From contig OX031059.1 in assembly GCA_943736015.1 (NCBI GenBank), forward strand, positions 17,484,001-17,548,000: a DNA stretch of 64,000 bases. Reading direction: 5' to 3'. Positions 31,831 through 42,422 of this stretch are shown one piece after another. The notes beneath the pieces are model-generated. The model did not search any database, was not told where the DNA came from, and saw nothing but the letters and a program-made list of their open reading frames with translations. The stretch is from Tridacna crocea (lineage: Eukaryota > Mollusca > Bivalvia > Cardiida > Cardiidae). The position numbers and the translations under genes are program-made. Numbering within the stretch: position 1 is the first letter of the stretch; every line of letters starts with the position of its first letter.

Positions 31831-32195
31831 CTTTTAATATGACAGAATACATCTTTTGGGATGAAGTGTTTGTTAATTATAGTAAGTGATTACATAATGT
31901 ATTAATTAGAAGACTACATTGAATCTTTAGGGGAAAAAACCACACTGCTGTTACAATTACAGATATGGAGCTTGCCTTAGGGCATAACATACGGTCTTCT
32001 CTAAAATTCACAATTTTTCCAATCTTTGCTATGAATAATCTCATAAAAAAGACATTTTGGAAACTTTGGTATTGACTGAAAACATTCCGCCCTTGAAGAT
32101 TGAGACCCAAATGAATTCTAGAGATGTAGTTGTTTCTGTATAATACTGTTACCTCTGCAGTGTGATCCCAATCCACACTGTCAATTTAGGGACCT
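31831..32195. other. Unassigned sequence
   Basis: No exon or repeat was recognised. Confidence 0.5.
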
Positions 32196-32418
32196 TTAAC
32201 TCAAACGGCAAAATTTTGAACCAGTCAGTATGGAAAACATTTGCAGGGGACAAGAGAAATGTAAATGAAAAATTGTATTTTGAATTGGAAAGGGTAGAAA
32301 ACATTGTGAGAAAAGGAGAAAATGCTGGTTACCAGCATGTTCTCCTTTTCCCTCAATGTTTTCAAAGGCTTTCTTTCTCAGGGTCCTTAAAAGTTCGGAT
32401 TATGTGGTAAACACTTAA
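32196..32418 (-). mobile_element. hp1 TTAA element, first of a pair
   Basis: TTAA at 32196 and 32415. The hairpin is near perfect. Confidence 0.88.
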
Positions 32419-32642
32419 CTCATTACCAAACGACAAAATTTAAGGTTTGTCCAAATCGAAAGCATTTGTAGACGACAAAATAAAAGTGACAGAAAATTTG
32501 AAATTTATTTTGTAAAAGTTGAAAATATTGTGGGAAAAGGACAAAATGCTGATTACCAGCATTTTCTTCATTTCCGACATTGATTTCAAAAGGCTTCTTT
32601 CCCAGGGGCGTCAAAAGAAGGTATTGTGCGGTAATGGGTTAA
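32415..32642 (-). mobile_element. hp1 TTAA element, second of a pair
   Basis: It shares TTAA 32415 with the preceding copy in the same orientation and ends at TTAA 32639. The right stem is mutated (TCATTTCCGACATTG). Confidence 0.88.
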
Positions 32643-33039
32643 GGCTGTATATAAGCCTAGAAATTCTTGACCTGACCAACAACTTATTTTAATTTTACAA
32701 AGACAACTACCTCAGTATACAAATTGAAAGTTTTAAAAGGCACAAATGTAATTGCAGAGAAGAAGTTTTTTTTTTTATGTCAATTTTTCATTCAGCAAAG
32801 AATATCCTGGGGAGCTTACAGAAATATTACATGTAATTATTATTGTTAGGTTGTTTAGGAATATTGCAAGACAGGCTTTGAAATTCCAATCCCCATATTT
32901 TGTCCCTATAGAGTTTTGGGATAGAAATGTCAATCTATCTGCCTGCACTCTTTGTGTACTATCTTTCCAATCAAAGGGCTGAAAGTATGGTTTCTTGACT
33001 TCATGGTCTTTCTGGGCTAGGATATATACCCACTGCAAA
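32643..33039. other. Unassigned sequence
   Basis: AT-rich. No exon or repeat was recognised. Confidence 0.5.
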
Positions 33040-33215
33040 AGTAACCCTATTTTTATTTCCAGCCCTGGGAAAGAAGACTATCTGGAAACATAAGATGGAA
33101 AAATGAGAAAATGCAGCGTGTCTAATCCCTATATTTGAGATTCCTAGTTTATTTTTTGTCTGCAAGTTTTAATTACATGTATATTGACTACACAATTTTA
33201 TTTGCATGTATAACT
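33040..33215 (+). mobile_element. hp1 element, degenerate with hairpin half lost
   Basis: CCAGCCCTGGGAAAGAAGAC and AAATGAGAAAATGCAGC are present, then a decayed R-arm (TTTTTTGTCTGCAAG). Confidence 0.6.
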
Positions 33216-33435
33216 TTTTCCCAAACAGTCTGTGGTTTTCACAACCCTAAATAAGAAGACTTCCTAAAACATTGTGGGAAAAGGAGAAAATGCTGGTAAC
33301 CAGCATTTTGTCCTTTACCTGCAATGTTTTCTACCCTCCCAGATCAGTTTTGATTTTTGAATCGCATCAATTTTGTCTCCTGCAAATGATTTCAATTTTG
33401 ACCACTCTCAATTGTTTTCATTTGGCAAAGAGATG
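33211..33435 (+). mobile_element. hp1 element
   Basis: The left end CTTTTTCCCAAACAGTC lacks TTAA. The hairpin is mostly paired (AAATGCTGGTAACCAGCATTT). The right end is TTTGGCAAAGAGATGA. Confidence 0.82.
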
Positions 33436-33839
33436 AGCAAGTCTAGAAGTTTAAATAAAGTATTTCGTAAAAAGTCGAAAAGTTCGTTTTTTATGTAAAA
33501 AAACATTCTTGTTCCATAATCACCAGCCTGGCTACAGATCTCCATATAAGAGGGAATGATGGTGTTTCTCTTCCAAATCCTATGTTGCGGATACTCATTA
33601 GAATAATCTTATCAAGACTTAGGGTTTAGACTGGTCCAAATTGAAAGCATTTGCAGTTTGTACCCACAAACTTAGGGTTTTAAATCAAAATCAATCCCTC
33701 TATATGGAGCTCTTGTGTCTACATAACATTATTAGTCCTAGTCTTCAGAATTTTCTAAATTTGAAAGTACATGTAATAGATTTTGTTTTGATAAAAGAAG
33801 ACCACGGTTGTGAAGGAAAATTTTTGATGTTAAGTCAGT

Positions 33840-34013
33840 CAACAAAATTTTTGACATGTCCATATTGCAAGCGTTTGCAGACAAATGAGATAGAGTTCAT
33901 CTGAATGGACTTTTCTATGAAAGATTGTTACTAGCATTTTCTTCTTTTCCTGCAATGTTTTGAAAAGCTTTGATTGTCAGGTTCACCAAAAATCGGTATT
34001 GTGTGATGAAGGC
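33840..34013 (-). mobile_element. hp1 element, left stem deleted
   Basis: The R-arm (TTTTTGACATGTCCATATTGC) runs into TTACTAGCATTTTCTTCTTTTC and an L-arm. A loose R-arm scrap lies at 33620-33660. Confidence 0.65.
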
Positions 34014-34445
34014 TGTTCTGTACAGAAGATGCAAGAAGTTTTCAGAGGCAGAAGACAATTAACTCATCTCTGTAGTAATGACCATGAAATTGTGTTTCTC
34101 GAGCAATCTTGAATATTGTGACTTGGGGAATTCGGCACAAATGCTTTATGGATTGGAAAGAAGATTGTTCCTGGTACAAAATGACTGAATTGGATTATTT
34201 GGCCCTGTGTCTAATTTCTGGACCCTGTTTGCCAAAATGCTGGAGAAGTCATGTGGTTTTTTGGTCTGATATTGGAAAATCAGGACATTGAATAGATGTC
34301 TGCACAAATAAGATAGCCAAGAGATGAGGACAGGAAAGTGCAATTTTCATTGAGATAGGATCCTTTATTTTTTGTCAGGGCAATTGGTATATATCTCCAC
34401 AGCTGGACTGTGAAACCTCTATCTTGTACCAAACATCAATTAGAC
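34014..34445. other. Unassigned sequence
   Basis: No exon or named repeat was recognised. Confidence 0.5.
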
Positions 34446-34673
34446 TTAACTCTTTACCAAACGAAAAAAATTTAGACTGGAACATGTTCAAAGCATTTGC
34501 AGACAACAAAATAAAAGTGACTGAAAATTTGAAATTAGTTTGGGAAGGGCAGAAAATATTGTGGGAAAAGGAGAAAATGCTGGTTACCAGCATTTTCTCC
34601 TTTTCCCACAATATTTTCAAAAGGCTTCTTTCTCAGGCTCATGAAAAGTCAGGATTGTGTGGTAAAGGGTTAA
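34446..34673 (-). mobile_element. hp1 TTAA hairpin element
   Basis: TTAA at 34446 and 34670. The hairpin is perfect over at least 30 bp. Confidence 0.93.
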
Positions 34674-34704
34674 GATCTAAATTCAAAGAAACTGCAGGTG
34701 AGAA

Positions 34705-34981
34705 ATTAATTTTGGCTAAACTGGTAGAGGTTGTTTTTGAAAAGGTAGAAGACACTGTGAGCTTAGGAGAAAATGCTGGACAGAGGACAAAAATTTAGCT
34801 TTGTCCAAACTGGAAAGCATGTGCAAACAACACATTGCACAAAATAAAAAAAAAAACAGTCTTTGAAAAGGATTGAAAACAGTGGTACTAGTAATTGGAG
34901 AAAATGCTGGCCACCAAAATATTTTCATAAGTCTTTCTTTTTGTGGTTTTCGAAACTTAAGGTCATTTAGGAAAGGGTTTG
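34705..34981 (-). mobile_element. Two decayed hp1 copies upstream of exon C
   Basis: A stem remnant at 34735-34775 is followed by a second R-arm, stem and L-arm at 34783-34981, ending TTAGGAAAGGGTT 40 bp before the exon C acceptor. Confidence 0.6.
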
Positions 34982-35021
34982 AATATCTATAATTGAATTC
35001 CATTCATTTTGTATTCTTCAG

Positions 35022-35113
35022 GACATCCAGGTATGGGGCCCATGCCCAGAATGAATCATCCTGGGGCTCGAATGGCAGGCCCCATGAATCCAGTTAGTCC
35101 TATGAATCCAGGT
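35022..35113 (+). CDS. SSBP3: SSBP exon C (GHPGMGPMPRMNHPG block)
   Basis: A 92-nt, phase 1-0 exon. With the G carried from the previous exon it encodes 31 residues beginning GHPGMGPMPRMNHPGARM and continuing with two Met-Asn-Pro steps. It matches the vertebrate GHPNMGG-MQRMNPPRGM block. The acceptor is TATTCTTCAG. The donor is GTAAGT at 35114; an overlapping GTGTAA two bases earlier would break the frame, so the later site was chosen. Degenerate hp1 sequence ends about 40 bp before the exon. Confidence 0.94.
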
Positions 35114-35283
35114 GTAAGTATCTTAATGTTTGTGTTGGTTGTAGTATTTTGTTCAAATGTCCTTGGGCAAGACAAAGCAGAGCATCCAGCATAATACTTT
35201 TGAATCTCAGGAAACATTGCAATAAGTATGAGTAAATGAGTTGTTGCCATGTTTTAAGACGAAAAATTGCATAAAACACCATA

Positions 35284-35450
35284 TTAACCCTATACCTTAC
35301 AATTTAGAGTTTTAATGACCCTGAGAGAGAAGCCTTCTGAAAAACATTCTGCAAATTCTTCAAATGCATTATCTCTTTTTCCCACAACGTTTTCAAAAGC
35401 CCCTTTACCACAGGGTCCTACAAACTCAGGATTGTGTGGTAAAAGCCTAA
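35284..35450. mobile_element. Symmetric hp1 derivative with two L-arms
   Basis: TTAACCC at 35284 opens an L-arm, and the right end is again an L-arm in reverse (GGATTGTGTGGTAAAAG). No R-arm (GTCGTCTGCAAATGC) is present. The hairpin is asymmetric and partly lost. Confidence 0.75.
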
Positions 35451-35623
35451 AGTAGATGAGTTCCTAGCTAAGTAAAAACTTAAGAACTCGGACAAGGACT
35501 TCTAAAAAGTACAAACATCACTATCTTTTATCCTTGTGATAAGAACTTAAGACAGGTAGATGGCAGTGCTTTTGCTTCCAAATACTTTTCAAGTTTAAAC
35601 CACTGTATTGCCATATCATCAAG

Positions 35624-35854
35624 TTAATCCTTTACTAAATGGAAGAAAAAAAATATTTGGACTTGTCCAAATTCGAAGCATTTGCAGAGGACAAAATAGA
35701 TGTGGCGCAAATTATGACTTTAGTCTCTGATAGGGATGAAAGCATTGTGGCAAAAGGAGAAAATGCTGCATTTTCTCCTTTTCCCACAATGTTTTCAAAA
35801 GCCTTCTTCTTCTTCGGGGTCGTTAAAGCGAGCGATTGTGCAGTAAGGAGTTAA
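35624..35854 (-). mobile_element. hp1 TTAA element upstream of exon D
   Basis: TTAA at 35624 and 35851. The centre is shortened (GAAAATGCTGCATTTTC), leaving a gap-free palindrome. It ends 53 bp before the exon D acceptor. Confidence 0.88.
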
Positions 35855-35907
35855 CAAACATGAAATGTGCTTCATTTTATCAGAGTGTATCATTTTCTAT
35901 TTCACAG

Positions 35908-36005
35908 GTATATGATTCAATACCCAACTATGGCCCGGGTATGCGGGGACCACCCCCTAATAGTATGGGGCCAGGAGGACCCGGGGGTATGCCTCCTATG
36001 TCAAT
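35908..36005 (+). CDS. SSBP3: SSBP exon D (NYGPGMRGPPPNSMGP block)
   Basis: A 98-nt, phase 0-2 exon encodes 32 residues plus two bases of a Met codon. NYGPGMRGPPPNSMGP corresponds to NYGSGMRPPPNSLGP in vertebrates. Six residues (VYDSIP) precede this block, where the vertebrate exon starts directly at NYG. The acceptor is CTATTTCACAG and the donor is GTGAGT at 36006. Without splicing, the frame meets TGA at the donor, so the splice is required. The previous intron is only 794 bp and holds one symmetric and one standard hp1 element. Confidence 0.95.
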
Positions 36006-36379
36006 GTGAGTTATCTTTCCTTCCATGAGATCACTGGCATTCAAAATAAGTCTGTTGGCACTCATAGTATTAGTATTGTAAACATAGTAGATAAAGTAAT
36101 TCACTGAAGTCATGCTGATGGGAAAGGAGATAAAGTTTTACCACTATTTACCTCCCTTGATTACCAAACTGGAGTGATACATGATTGGTTCTCTGCATTT
36201 AAGTTTCTTCATTATATAATATATTTTATTTTCAGGGCGAGTGATTCATTTTGATGCTAATAGTTAGGCTCACATGAGTGGAATATTAAATTTAAAATAA
36301 ATCTTCTGTCATTAAGCATTTTTTCCAAGAACTTTGCCTTTCATGCAAATGAATAAACCTGCTTGTATTGCCTATGTTC
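36006..36379. other. Unassigned intron sequence
   Basis: No repeat was assigned. GGGAAAGGAGATAAAGTTTTAC at 36120 may be a hairpin scrap. Confidence 0.45.
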
Positions 36380-36442
36380 AGTGTTTTTGAAAGCTTTCTC
36401 TTTAAGGGTCAACAACACTTCGATTTTTGTGGTAAAAGGTCA
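36380..36442 (-). mobile_element. hp1 L-arm fragment
   Basis: GTGTTTTTGAAAGCTTTCTC to TTTTTGTGGTAAAAGG. The rest of the copy is missing. Confidence 0.6.
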
Positions 36443-36898
36443 GAAAGCTAGTGGAGTGAAACAGGGCCATGATAGCCCTCTTGTTTTCATATTTCAATCT
36501 TTTATGACACTTGCCCACTGAATTGTCTGAACAGATACCAAGTGTACCTACTCACTGCCCTTTGAATTCCAGGTATGAAAGACACTTAAGGCCACAATTT
36601 CGGCTAATTTTCGTATCAATTATTCTTTCTATCTATCTGCCTCTCTTGACTGTTTATCAGGCAAGGTGGAGAAATGTATCTGTAAATTGAACATTTTGCT
36701 TGAAGTAAGGCACATATTGACATTTTTCTTAATGTAAGAAAACATAGAATATGAAGAACAGTGTAAACCCTGTAAAGTCCCTTGAATATGCTGATGCAGT
36801 AATAACATAATGAATGATATTTGCCAAGTCATTAATGTGATGCATATCGACAAAAAATATATTCTGGCAAAAAAGACATGTTTGAACATAACATCCTA

Positions 36899-37126
36899 TT
36901 AACTCTTTACCAAACAACAAAATCATAGACTTGTCCAAATTAAAAGCACTTGCAGACGACAAAATAAAAGTGGCTCAAAAATTGAAAGTTATTTTGGAAA
37001 GGGTAAAAACATTGTGGGAAAAGGAGAAAATGCTGGTTACCAGCATTTTCTCCTTTTCACACAATGTTTTTAAAAGGCTTTTTTCACAGAGGTGTTAAAA
37101 GTAGGAATTGTGTGGTAAAGGGTTGA
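36899..37126 (-). mobile_element. hp1 hairpin element
   Basis: TTAA at 36899; right end mutated to TTGA. The hairpin is near perfect. Confidence 0.92.
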
Positions 37127-37775
37127 GCAAAATTAACCTCTTGCAATTGATTCATGAACTCATTTTTCAATTCGTTATTAAGAGAGTTAGTTGAAAATAG
37201 TCCAGTTAGTATGTGCACACTTTGTGGTCATGTGACCAACTAAAGGTGAACCAAAAAAATATACATTATCTCACGTTAGATGGCATTCTATAAATACTCA
37301 TCTATCTGATATGGGCATCCTGGGTACAGAACCGAACCACTTTCCTATGCGACAACCGTTACTTTGAATTTAAAACAAAAAAAGGTTTACACAATAAAAC
37401 GCTACCTTGTGCAATTCACTCAACTATAATCACCAGTTTAGAGAAACCTGTTGCTAAAGCAGGTCTTATTTCTCCTGAAACGTATTGATACGTAAAAGCT
37501 GTTTTCAACATTGCTACTTTATAGAGCGTAATATTACAGTCAGCCCACTTTCGGAGCTAGTAGTGATGCGTCATATAAGACAGTCGAATCTACGAAGAAT
37601 ATGATATGCGCAGACAACAAAAAATATAAGGCATTCTGTTATCGGATCAAAATTATAGAATGTGACAGGATTAATCTGTCTCTCAGTCTGTCTGTCTGTC
37701 TGGTTGGTTGGCTGATTGCCCACCTATATCGTCTCAAAGCCTCTATGTGATAATGATGTTTTTGTTATCTTTCAG
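37127..37775. other. Unassigned intron sequence with a TGTC microsatellite
   Basis: CTGT/GGTT repeats occupy 37676-37712. The remainder has no recognisable exon or repeat. Confidence 0.5.
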
Positions 37776-37821
37776 GCCTGGTGGAGCAAGTAGACCATGG
37801 CCCCCAACATCATCATCATCA
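37776..37821 (+). CDS. SSBP3: SSBP exon E (GGASRPWPPTSSSS block)
   Basis: A 46-nt, phase 2-0 exon completes the split ATG codon and encodes MPGGASRPWPPTSSSS. It aligns with the vertebrate GPGAGRPWPNPNSANS block; the RPWP core is diagnostic. The acceptor is TTATCTTTCAG and the donor is GTAAGT at 37822. A run of TCA codons gives the Ser tract that leads into the next, duplicated exon. Confidence 0.94.
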
Positions 37822-37904
37822 GTAAGTTACATACCTGTTCTGCTATCATGATAGCAAATTGATACGTAGAATATTTATTTCCTGCTGTCAACTGTTTCTG
37901 TTGA

Positions 37905-38096
37905 TGCATCGTACTACTAGTGAAACATTGAGGCCAAAAGAGAAATTGCTTGTTACAGCCAATTTCTCCTTTTGCTGCAATTTTTGATTTGTAATTGACT
38001 TAATGATCAACTTGAGTTGATGCAGATTTTCCATATTGATTGAAGATGCTTCAGAATTATTTGACTTGCATTTTGATTTGGTAGGTAAGGAGTTAA
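37905..38096 (+). mobile_element. hp2/hp3-type element, diverged
   Basis: The palindrome AGAGAAATTGCTTGTTACAG is imperfect. The right end is TTAA 38093, and the left end is not clear. Confidence 0.65.
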
Positions 38097-38147
38097 ATGG
38101 ATGCAAAATTATTATTTGAATTGAGTATTGTATGCAGTCAAGATACT

Positions 38148-38382
38148 TTAACCCTTTCCCAAACAATCCCTGGCTTTTACGGCCCTGAGATACAAGCCTT
38201 TGGAAAATATTGTGGGAAAAGGAGAAAATGCTGGTAACCAGCGTTACCAGCATTTTCTCCTTTTCTCGCAATGTTTTATACCCGAGTGGAAACAAATTTC
38301 ATTTTTTCAGCTACTTTTATAGTGTCATCTGCAAGTGCTCTCAATTTGGGCCAGTCTAAAATTTTGTTTGGGAAAGACTTAA
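38148..38382 (+). mobile_element. hp1/hp3 mosaic with duplicated hairpin centre
   Basis: TTAA at 38148 and 38379. CCCAAACAA and TTTGGGAAAG ends are of hp3 type; the hairpin is of hp1 type with an extra CGTTACCAGC at the centre. Confidence 0.88.
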
Positions 38383-38582
38383 AGCCTCAAAAGCTCACTG
38401 TTTTCTATACTTCTGCAGTATAAATTCAGGTCAGTTTGTTGTAAATATGACTGTCTGATCCTGAATCTATACTTTCTCCCTTTTGGAGAGATACTCTGGT
38501 CAGATAGCTGCTTTGAAAGTGTTACTTTTGGGTTTTACTATTTACTGTTTATGTCTTTGTTTGGCTTCAAATGGGTTGTTCT
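38379..38582. mobile_element. hp4-like element, decayed
   Basis: It starts at the shared TTAA 38379. GACTGTCTGATCCTGAATCTA keeps one palindrome arm. The tail resembles 58380-58483. Confidence 0.45.
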
Positions 38583-38694
38583 TCCATAGCACTTTTTATT
38601 TTAGGATCCAAATTGACAATTTCTTTTGTCAAATCTGATTCATATGATACAATTTCAAGAATATGTTGTTAAGGATAGCTTTAAAAATATCGGT

Positions 38695-39150
38695 AAGCCG
38701 TGTACCAAAAAATCCAATGTTTTAACAACTACAAGAAAAAAGCTTTTCAAAAACATTCTTGGGGAAAAAGGACAAAATTCTAGTAACCTGCATTTTTTTC
38801 CTTTTCCCACATTGCTTTCTATCCTTTTAAGTCTTTACCACACAATCCTGACTTTTAACTACCCTAAAAAGGAAGTCTTTGGACAACACTGTGGGAAAAG
38901 GAGAAAATGCTGGTAATCAGCATTTTCTCCTTTATCCTCAGTGTTTTCTACTCTATCAAAGAGAGAAATCATCATTTCATCAATGTTTAATTTGTCGTCT
39001 GTAAATGCTTTCAATTTGGTCACATCCCAAATTTTGTCGTTTGGTAAAGGGTTAAAGCCAGAAATCATTATGTGCACTATTTTGGGTTTGCTACCTAAAA
39101 ATGCTTTTATTATTGGGAAATCCAAAACTTTCACATATAGTAAAGAGTTC
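38695..39150 (+). mobile_element. hp1 host copy interrupted by another hp1
   Basis: The host L-arm and hairpin run to CTATCCTTTTAA (38830). It resumes at TTAAAGCCAGAAATCATT (39052) with an R-arm ending GTAAAGAGTTC. TTAA is duplicated around the guest. Confidence 0.82.
38827..39055 (+). mobile_element. hp1 guest copy nested in hp1
   Basis: TTAA at 38827 and 39052. Same orientation as the host at 38695-39150. The hairpin is good (GCTGGTAATCAGC). Confidence 0.9.
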
Positions 39151-39289
39151 GCAAAATCCGATCACAAATGTGATAAAGTTTTAGAATGAACAGTGTAAGT
39201 TCTTTTCAAATGAGCTTTGCATCCATTTATAGTCTAGACTTAGCTTCCTCTGTTCAATACCATACATGGTAAACTTAGACCTTTTGGAC

Positions 39290-39543
39290 TCCTTACGTAG
39301 GAGTCCTGTGTTTTGAGGACACTGAGAAAAAATGTTTTGAAAACATAATGAGACAAGGAGAAGATGCTGGTAACCCATGTTTTTTCCATTTTTCTCCCCC
39401 ACTCCCTCCTTACAATGCTTTATACCATTTGTAATACAAATGCTATAATTTCAAAAAGGCAGAATTTATAGTCTGTAAAAGCTGTAAAAGTTATACTTTC
39501 AACATGGGCAATTGTAAAAAATTATCTTCTGGCAAAGAGTAAA
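39290..39543 (+). mobile_element. hp1 element, diverged
   Basis: TGTTTTGAGGACACTGAG and GAAAACATAATGAGACAAGG are recognisable. The hairpin is decayed and the R-arm is extended by CTGTAAAAG duplications. Confidence 0.6.
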
Positions 39544-39574
39544 ACAAGACTGCAAAGGACCTATAGGAGAACAT

Positions 39575-39632
39575 TTAACCCTATACCACACAATCTGAAA
39601 TTCTAACAACGTGGAAGGAGAAAGCATTAGAA
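39575..39632 (+). mobile_element. hp1 L-arm fragment
   Basis: TTAACCCTATACCACACAATC to GGAGAAAGCATTAGAAAGC, broken off before the hairpin. Confidence 0.65.
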
Positions 39633-39640
39633 AGCATTGG

Positions 39641-40025
39641 ACTGGTCCATATTGAAAGCATTTGCATATGATGAATTAACTCTTTACCAAATGACAAAAT
39701 TTTAGCTTTGTCCAAATCAAAAGCATTTGCAGACGACGAAGTAAAAGTGATTGAAAATTTGAAATTTGTTTTGTGAAGGGTTGAAAGCATTGTGGGAAAA
39801 GGAGAAAATGCTGTTTACCAGCATTTTCTCCTTTTCCCACAATGTTTTCTAAAGGCTTCTATTTCAGGGTTGTCAAAAGTAGGGATTGTGTGGTAATGGG
39901 TTTAAGTGTTTGTCAAGTGATGGTATATGTGTCTGTGTCTGAAAGCTTGTAACATTTCGTGGGAAAAGGAGAACATGCCGGTCACCAGCATTTTAAATAC
40001 TTAGCACTCTGGTGATAAAGAGTAT
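39641..40025 (-). mobile_element. hp1 host copy interrupted by another hp1
   Basis: The host R-arm (TGGACTGGTCCATATTGAAAG) is cut at GATGAATTAA (39679) and resumes at TTAAGTGTTTGTC (39902) with GTGGGAAAAGGAGAACATGC. The host L-arm is mostly deleted. Confidence 0.8.
39676..39905 (-). mobile_element. hp1 guest copy nested in hp1
   Basis: TTAA at 39676 and 39902. Near-perfect hairpin; same orientation as the host at 39641-40025. Confidence 0.92.
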
Positions 40026-40365
40026 AAAAGGGAACTTACTGGAAATTTGTACAGAGGTTCTAATTAAGTTTTAAAGAAATTGATATGCAAACTCTAAAGA
40101 TAATTGCATGCTGTTATTGCTAAAACCTTCAATTTATTATCCTAGAATTGATTGCCGTAGGTGTTTATAGAGCTAATGGGAAAATATCAAATTTACTTTC
40201 CAACACTTACTGGCAGTCCCTACAGTGCAAGCAGACATAAAGCTAATTAATAATGAATACAATGTGCAAGTGTTTCTAGGTTACAAAGAAAAACCCGACT
40301 TTTTGAGAAAATTGGAATCAGGCAGTCCTGGTTCAGCCCCCTCTGCAGGCGCTGCAAAACAAATG
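40026..40365. other. Unassigned sequence
   Basis: No exon or named repeat was recognised. Confidence 0.5.
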
Positions 40366-40546
40366 ATAACCCTTCACTGTACAATCTGGAGTTTTAACGG
40401 CCCTGAAGAAGAAAGCTGATATGATGAAAATATTGTAGGAAAAGGAGAAAATGGTGGTTACCAGTATTTTCTCCTTTTCCAGCAATATTTTCTAAATACT
40501 TCTACCTCTAGGTTGTTAAAGCGCAGGATCGTATGGTTAAGAGCTA
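40366..40546. mobile_element. Symmetric hp1 derivative with two L-arms
   Basis: Left: TAACCCTTCACTGTACAATC and ACGGCCCTGAAGAAG. Right: the reverse of the same arm (CTACCTCTAGGTTGTTAAAG, GGATCGTATGGTTAAG). The hairpin between is intact (GAAAATGGTGGTTACCAG). The R-arm is absent. Confidence 0.82.
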
Positions 40547-40547
40547 C

Positions 40548-40774
40548 TTAACTCATTACCACACAACCCCTACTTATGTCGCCTCTGAGAAAGAGGCCTT
40601 TAGAAAACATTGTGGGAAAAGGGGAAAATGCTGGTAAGCAGCATTTTCCTTTTCTCACAATGTTTTCTACTCTTTACAAAACGAATTAGAAATTTTCAGT
40701 GACTTTTCTTTTGTTGTCTGCAAATGCTTTCAATTTGGACAAGTCTAAAATGTTGTTGTGTGGTAACGGGTTAA
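40548..40774 (+). mobile_element. hp1 TTAA hairpin element
   Basis: TTAA at 40548 and 40771. The right stem lacks a few bases (GCATTTTCCTTTTCTC). Confidence 0.9.
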
Positions 40775-40899
40775 CTTTGTATGTTTTAGTCAAATCATCT
40801 ATCCATACATACATTCATAATGAGCCCCACTCCAGGAAAATGGTATTCAATGTATCTTTGTGATGTGCTAGATATTTCAGACCCACAATCAGACTGCTG

Positions 40900-41128
40900 T
40901 TTAACTCGTAACAACACAGTCGACTTTCAACGACCTTACAGAAGAAGCCTTTTGAAAACAATGTGAGAAAAGGAGAAAATGCTGGTAGGCATCATTTCTC
41001 CTTTTCTCACAATGTTTTCTGCTCTATGAAAGAAAAATTGAGTAATTTTTTCCACCTTTGATTGGTCGTCTGCAATTGCTTTCAGCTTGGACAAGTCCAA
41101 AATTTTGAAATTTTTGGTAAAGAGTTAA
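40900..41128 (+). mobile_element. hp1 TTAA hairpin element
   Basis: TTAA at 40900 and 41125. Centre altered to GCTGGTAGGCATC. Confidence 0.88.
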
Positions 41129-41269
41129 GAGCAACCCAATCATGATGTTTACCATTAGCAAAAGTAACTTCTGTTGTGTGTAGGGTTGTATGAGTTCGAG
41201 TGCAGAATAAATCCGACAAATTTCCCATCTAGATATATCATCTAGATATAAGGGCCCCCCCAACACACG

Positions 41270-41365
41270 CATAGAAGATCAGACTGCATGTTTTGTGCAG
41301 CCTGATCTTGATCTACATTGGCTGCAAAAGCAACTACAGTTGTCAAAGGTGTGTGAAGTGTTAAA
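41270..41365. mobile_element. hp4 palindrome element
   Basis: AGAAGATCAGACTGCATG pairs with TGCAGCCTGATCTTGATC around TTTTG. The right tail ends GTGTTAAAAC. Confidence 0.7.
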
Positions 41366-41596
41366 ACCCACAAAAACTTGAGGGGAACAAAGATAGTGCT
41401 AACAATATTCCAATGTAATAACTTGTATAATCATCCGGATTAGTCTATACTTCAGTGTTAGTTTTTGCTGTATATTCTCTTGTATTCAAAATCTTTATGT
41501 CTCCAGAAACATTTGTATTAAGGCGTCGACAAATCTTGACATTATGGTTCTTTAAGTAGTAGCATTTTATGAAACATGCTTTAGTTTTCATACAGT

Positions 41597-42322
41597 TTTA
41601 GCTCACCTGAGCACTAAGTGCTGAGGGTGAGATTTTGTGATATGTTGTGTCCATTATGCAGTCGTAAACATTTAGGTTGTGTGCACCCTATAGCTGTATT
41701 TTCAGTCATCTACTGAATGGAACTTTTTCAGAATGTTTGTCTTGATTAAATCAGAGATGGTTTTCAAAAGTGGGTCATGTCATGTTCTTAAAGTAGGTCA
41801 CTGGGCCAAATCTTGGAGAAACCTTGTATGCACTCTATAGAGGCCACATTTTCAGCCAGAATGATACTCATGAAACTTGTTTGGTCTTAAAGATTGTTTT
41901 GGTGATATCTCAGACATGTGTAAAATTGGGTCATGTCCGATCAAAAACTATGTGTGGGAGATTAAATCCTTGAAAAACATCAGTCTAGAGGTCACTTGGC
42001 CAAACCTTGCGGGCACTCTTGAGGCCGTATTTTCAGCCAGATACTCATGAAACTGTCAGAAAGGTTGTCTTGACGACATCAAAGACATGTTTGTAATTGG
42101 GTCACTACCTATCAAAAAGTAGGCCTGGGGGCCAAGTCTATTAAGAACTTCATTTACTGCAGTCAAAGAAACATTATCAAAATGTATGTCTTGATGATAT
42201 TTCATACAAAGTTCCAAATAGGTCAAGTTTGTCACATACGCTCAAAGCTTTTACATCACTAAAATCAGGATCTCTTCATGACTTGATCAGGTGAGTGCTC
42301 TGGGGCTAATGGCCCACTTGTT
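41597..42322 (+). mobile_element. Short GCTCACCTGAGC element
   Basis: The left end is TTTTAGCTCACCTGAGCAC with the GAGCACTAAGTGCTGA hairpin. The right end is ATCAGGTGAGTGCTC...CCCACTTGTTC. The interior differs from 5302-6863. Two units beginning GGTCACTGGGCCAAA (41806) and GGTCACTTGGCCAAA (41990) are about 184 bp apart and share ATTTTCAGCCAGA and ACTCATGAAACT. It ends 100 bp before exon F1. Confidence 0.82.
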
Positions 42323-42422
42323 CTGAACATTTTACTTGATTTATTTGCTTCTTTCTTGCTTAAAAAAAGACAAGTTGATATCCTTGTTCTACTAACCTAT
42401 TTCATACCGTTCCTTTTTTCAG

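Noticed and set aside
34424-34798. 124-codon open frame on the + strand
   Set aside because: It is hp1 sequence read through (DNKIKVTENLK, WEKEKMLVTSIFSFSHN). These peptides recur in dozens of places because the repeat recurs, not because a protein family is present.
35056-36113. Minus-strand Gly/Pro-rich frames resembling collagen
   Set aside because: They are antisense to SSBP exons C and D, whose sense frame has splice sites and matches a known family.
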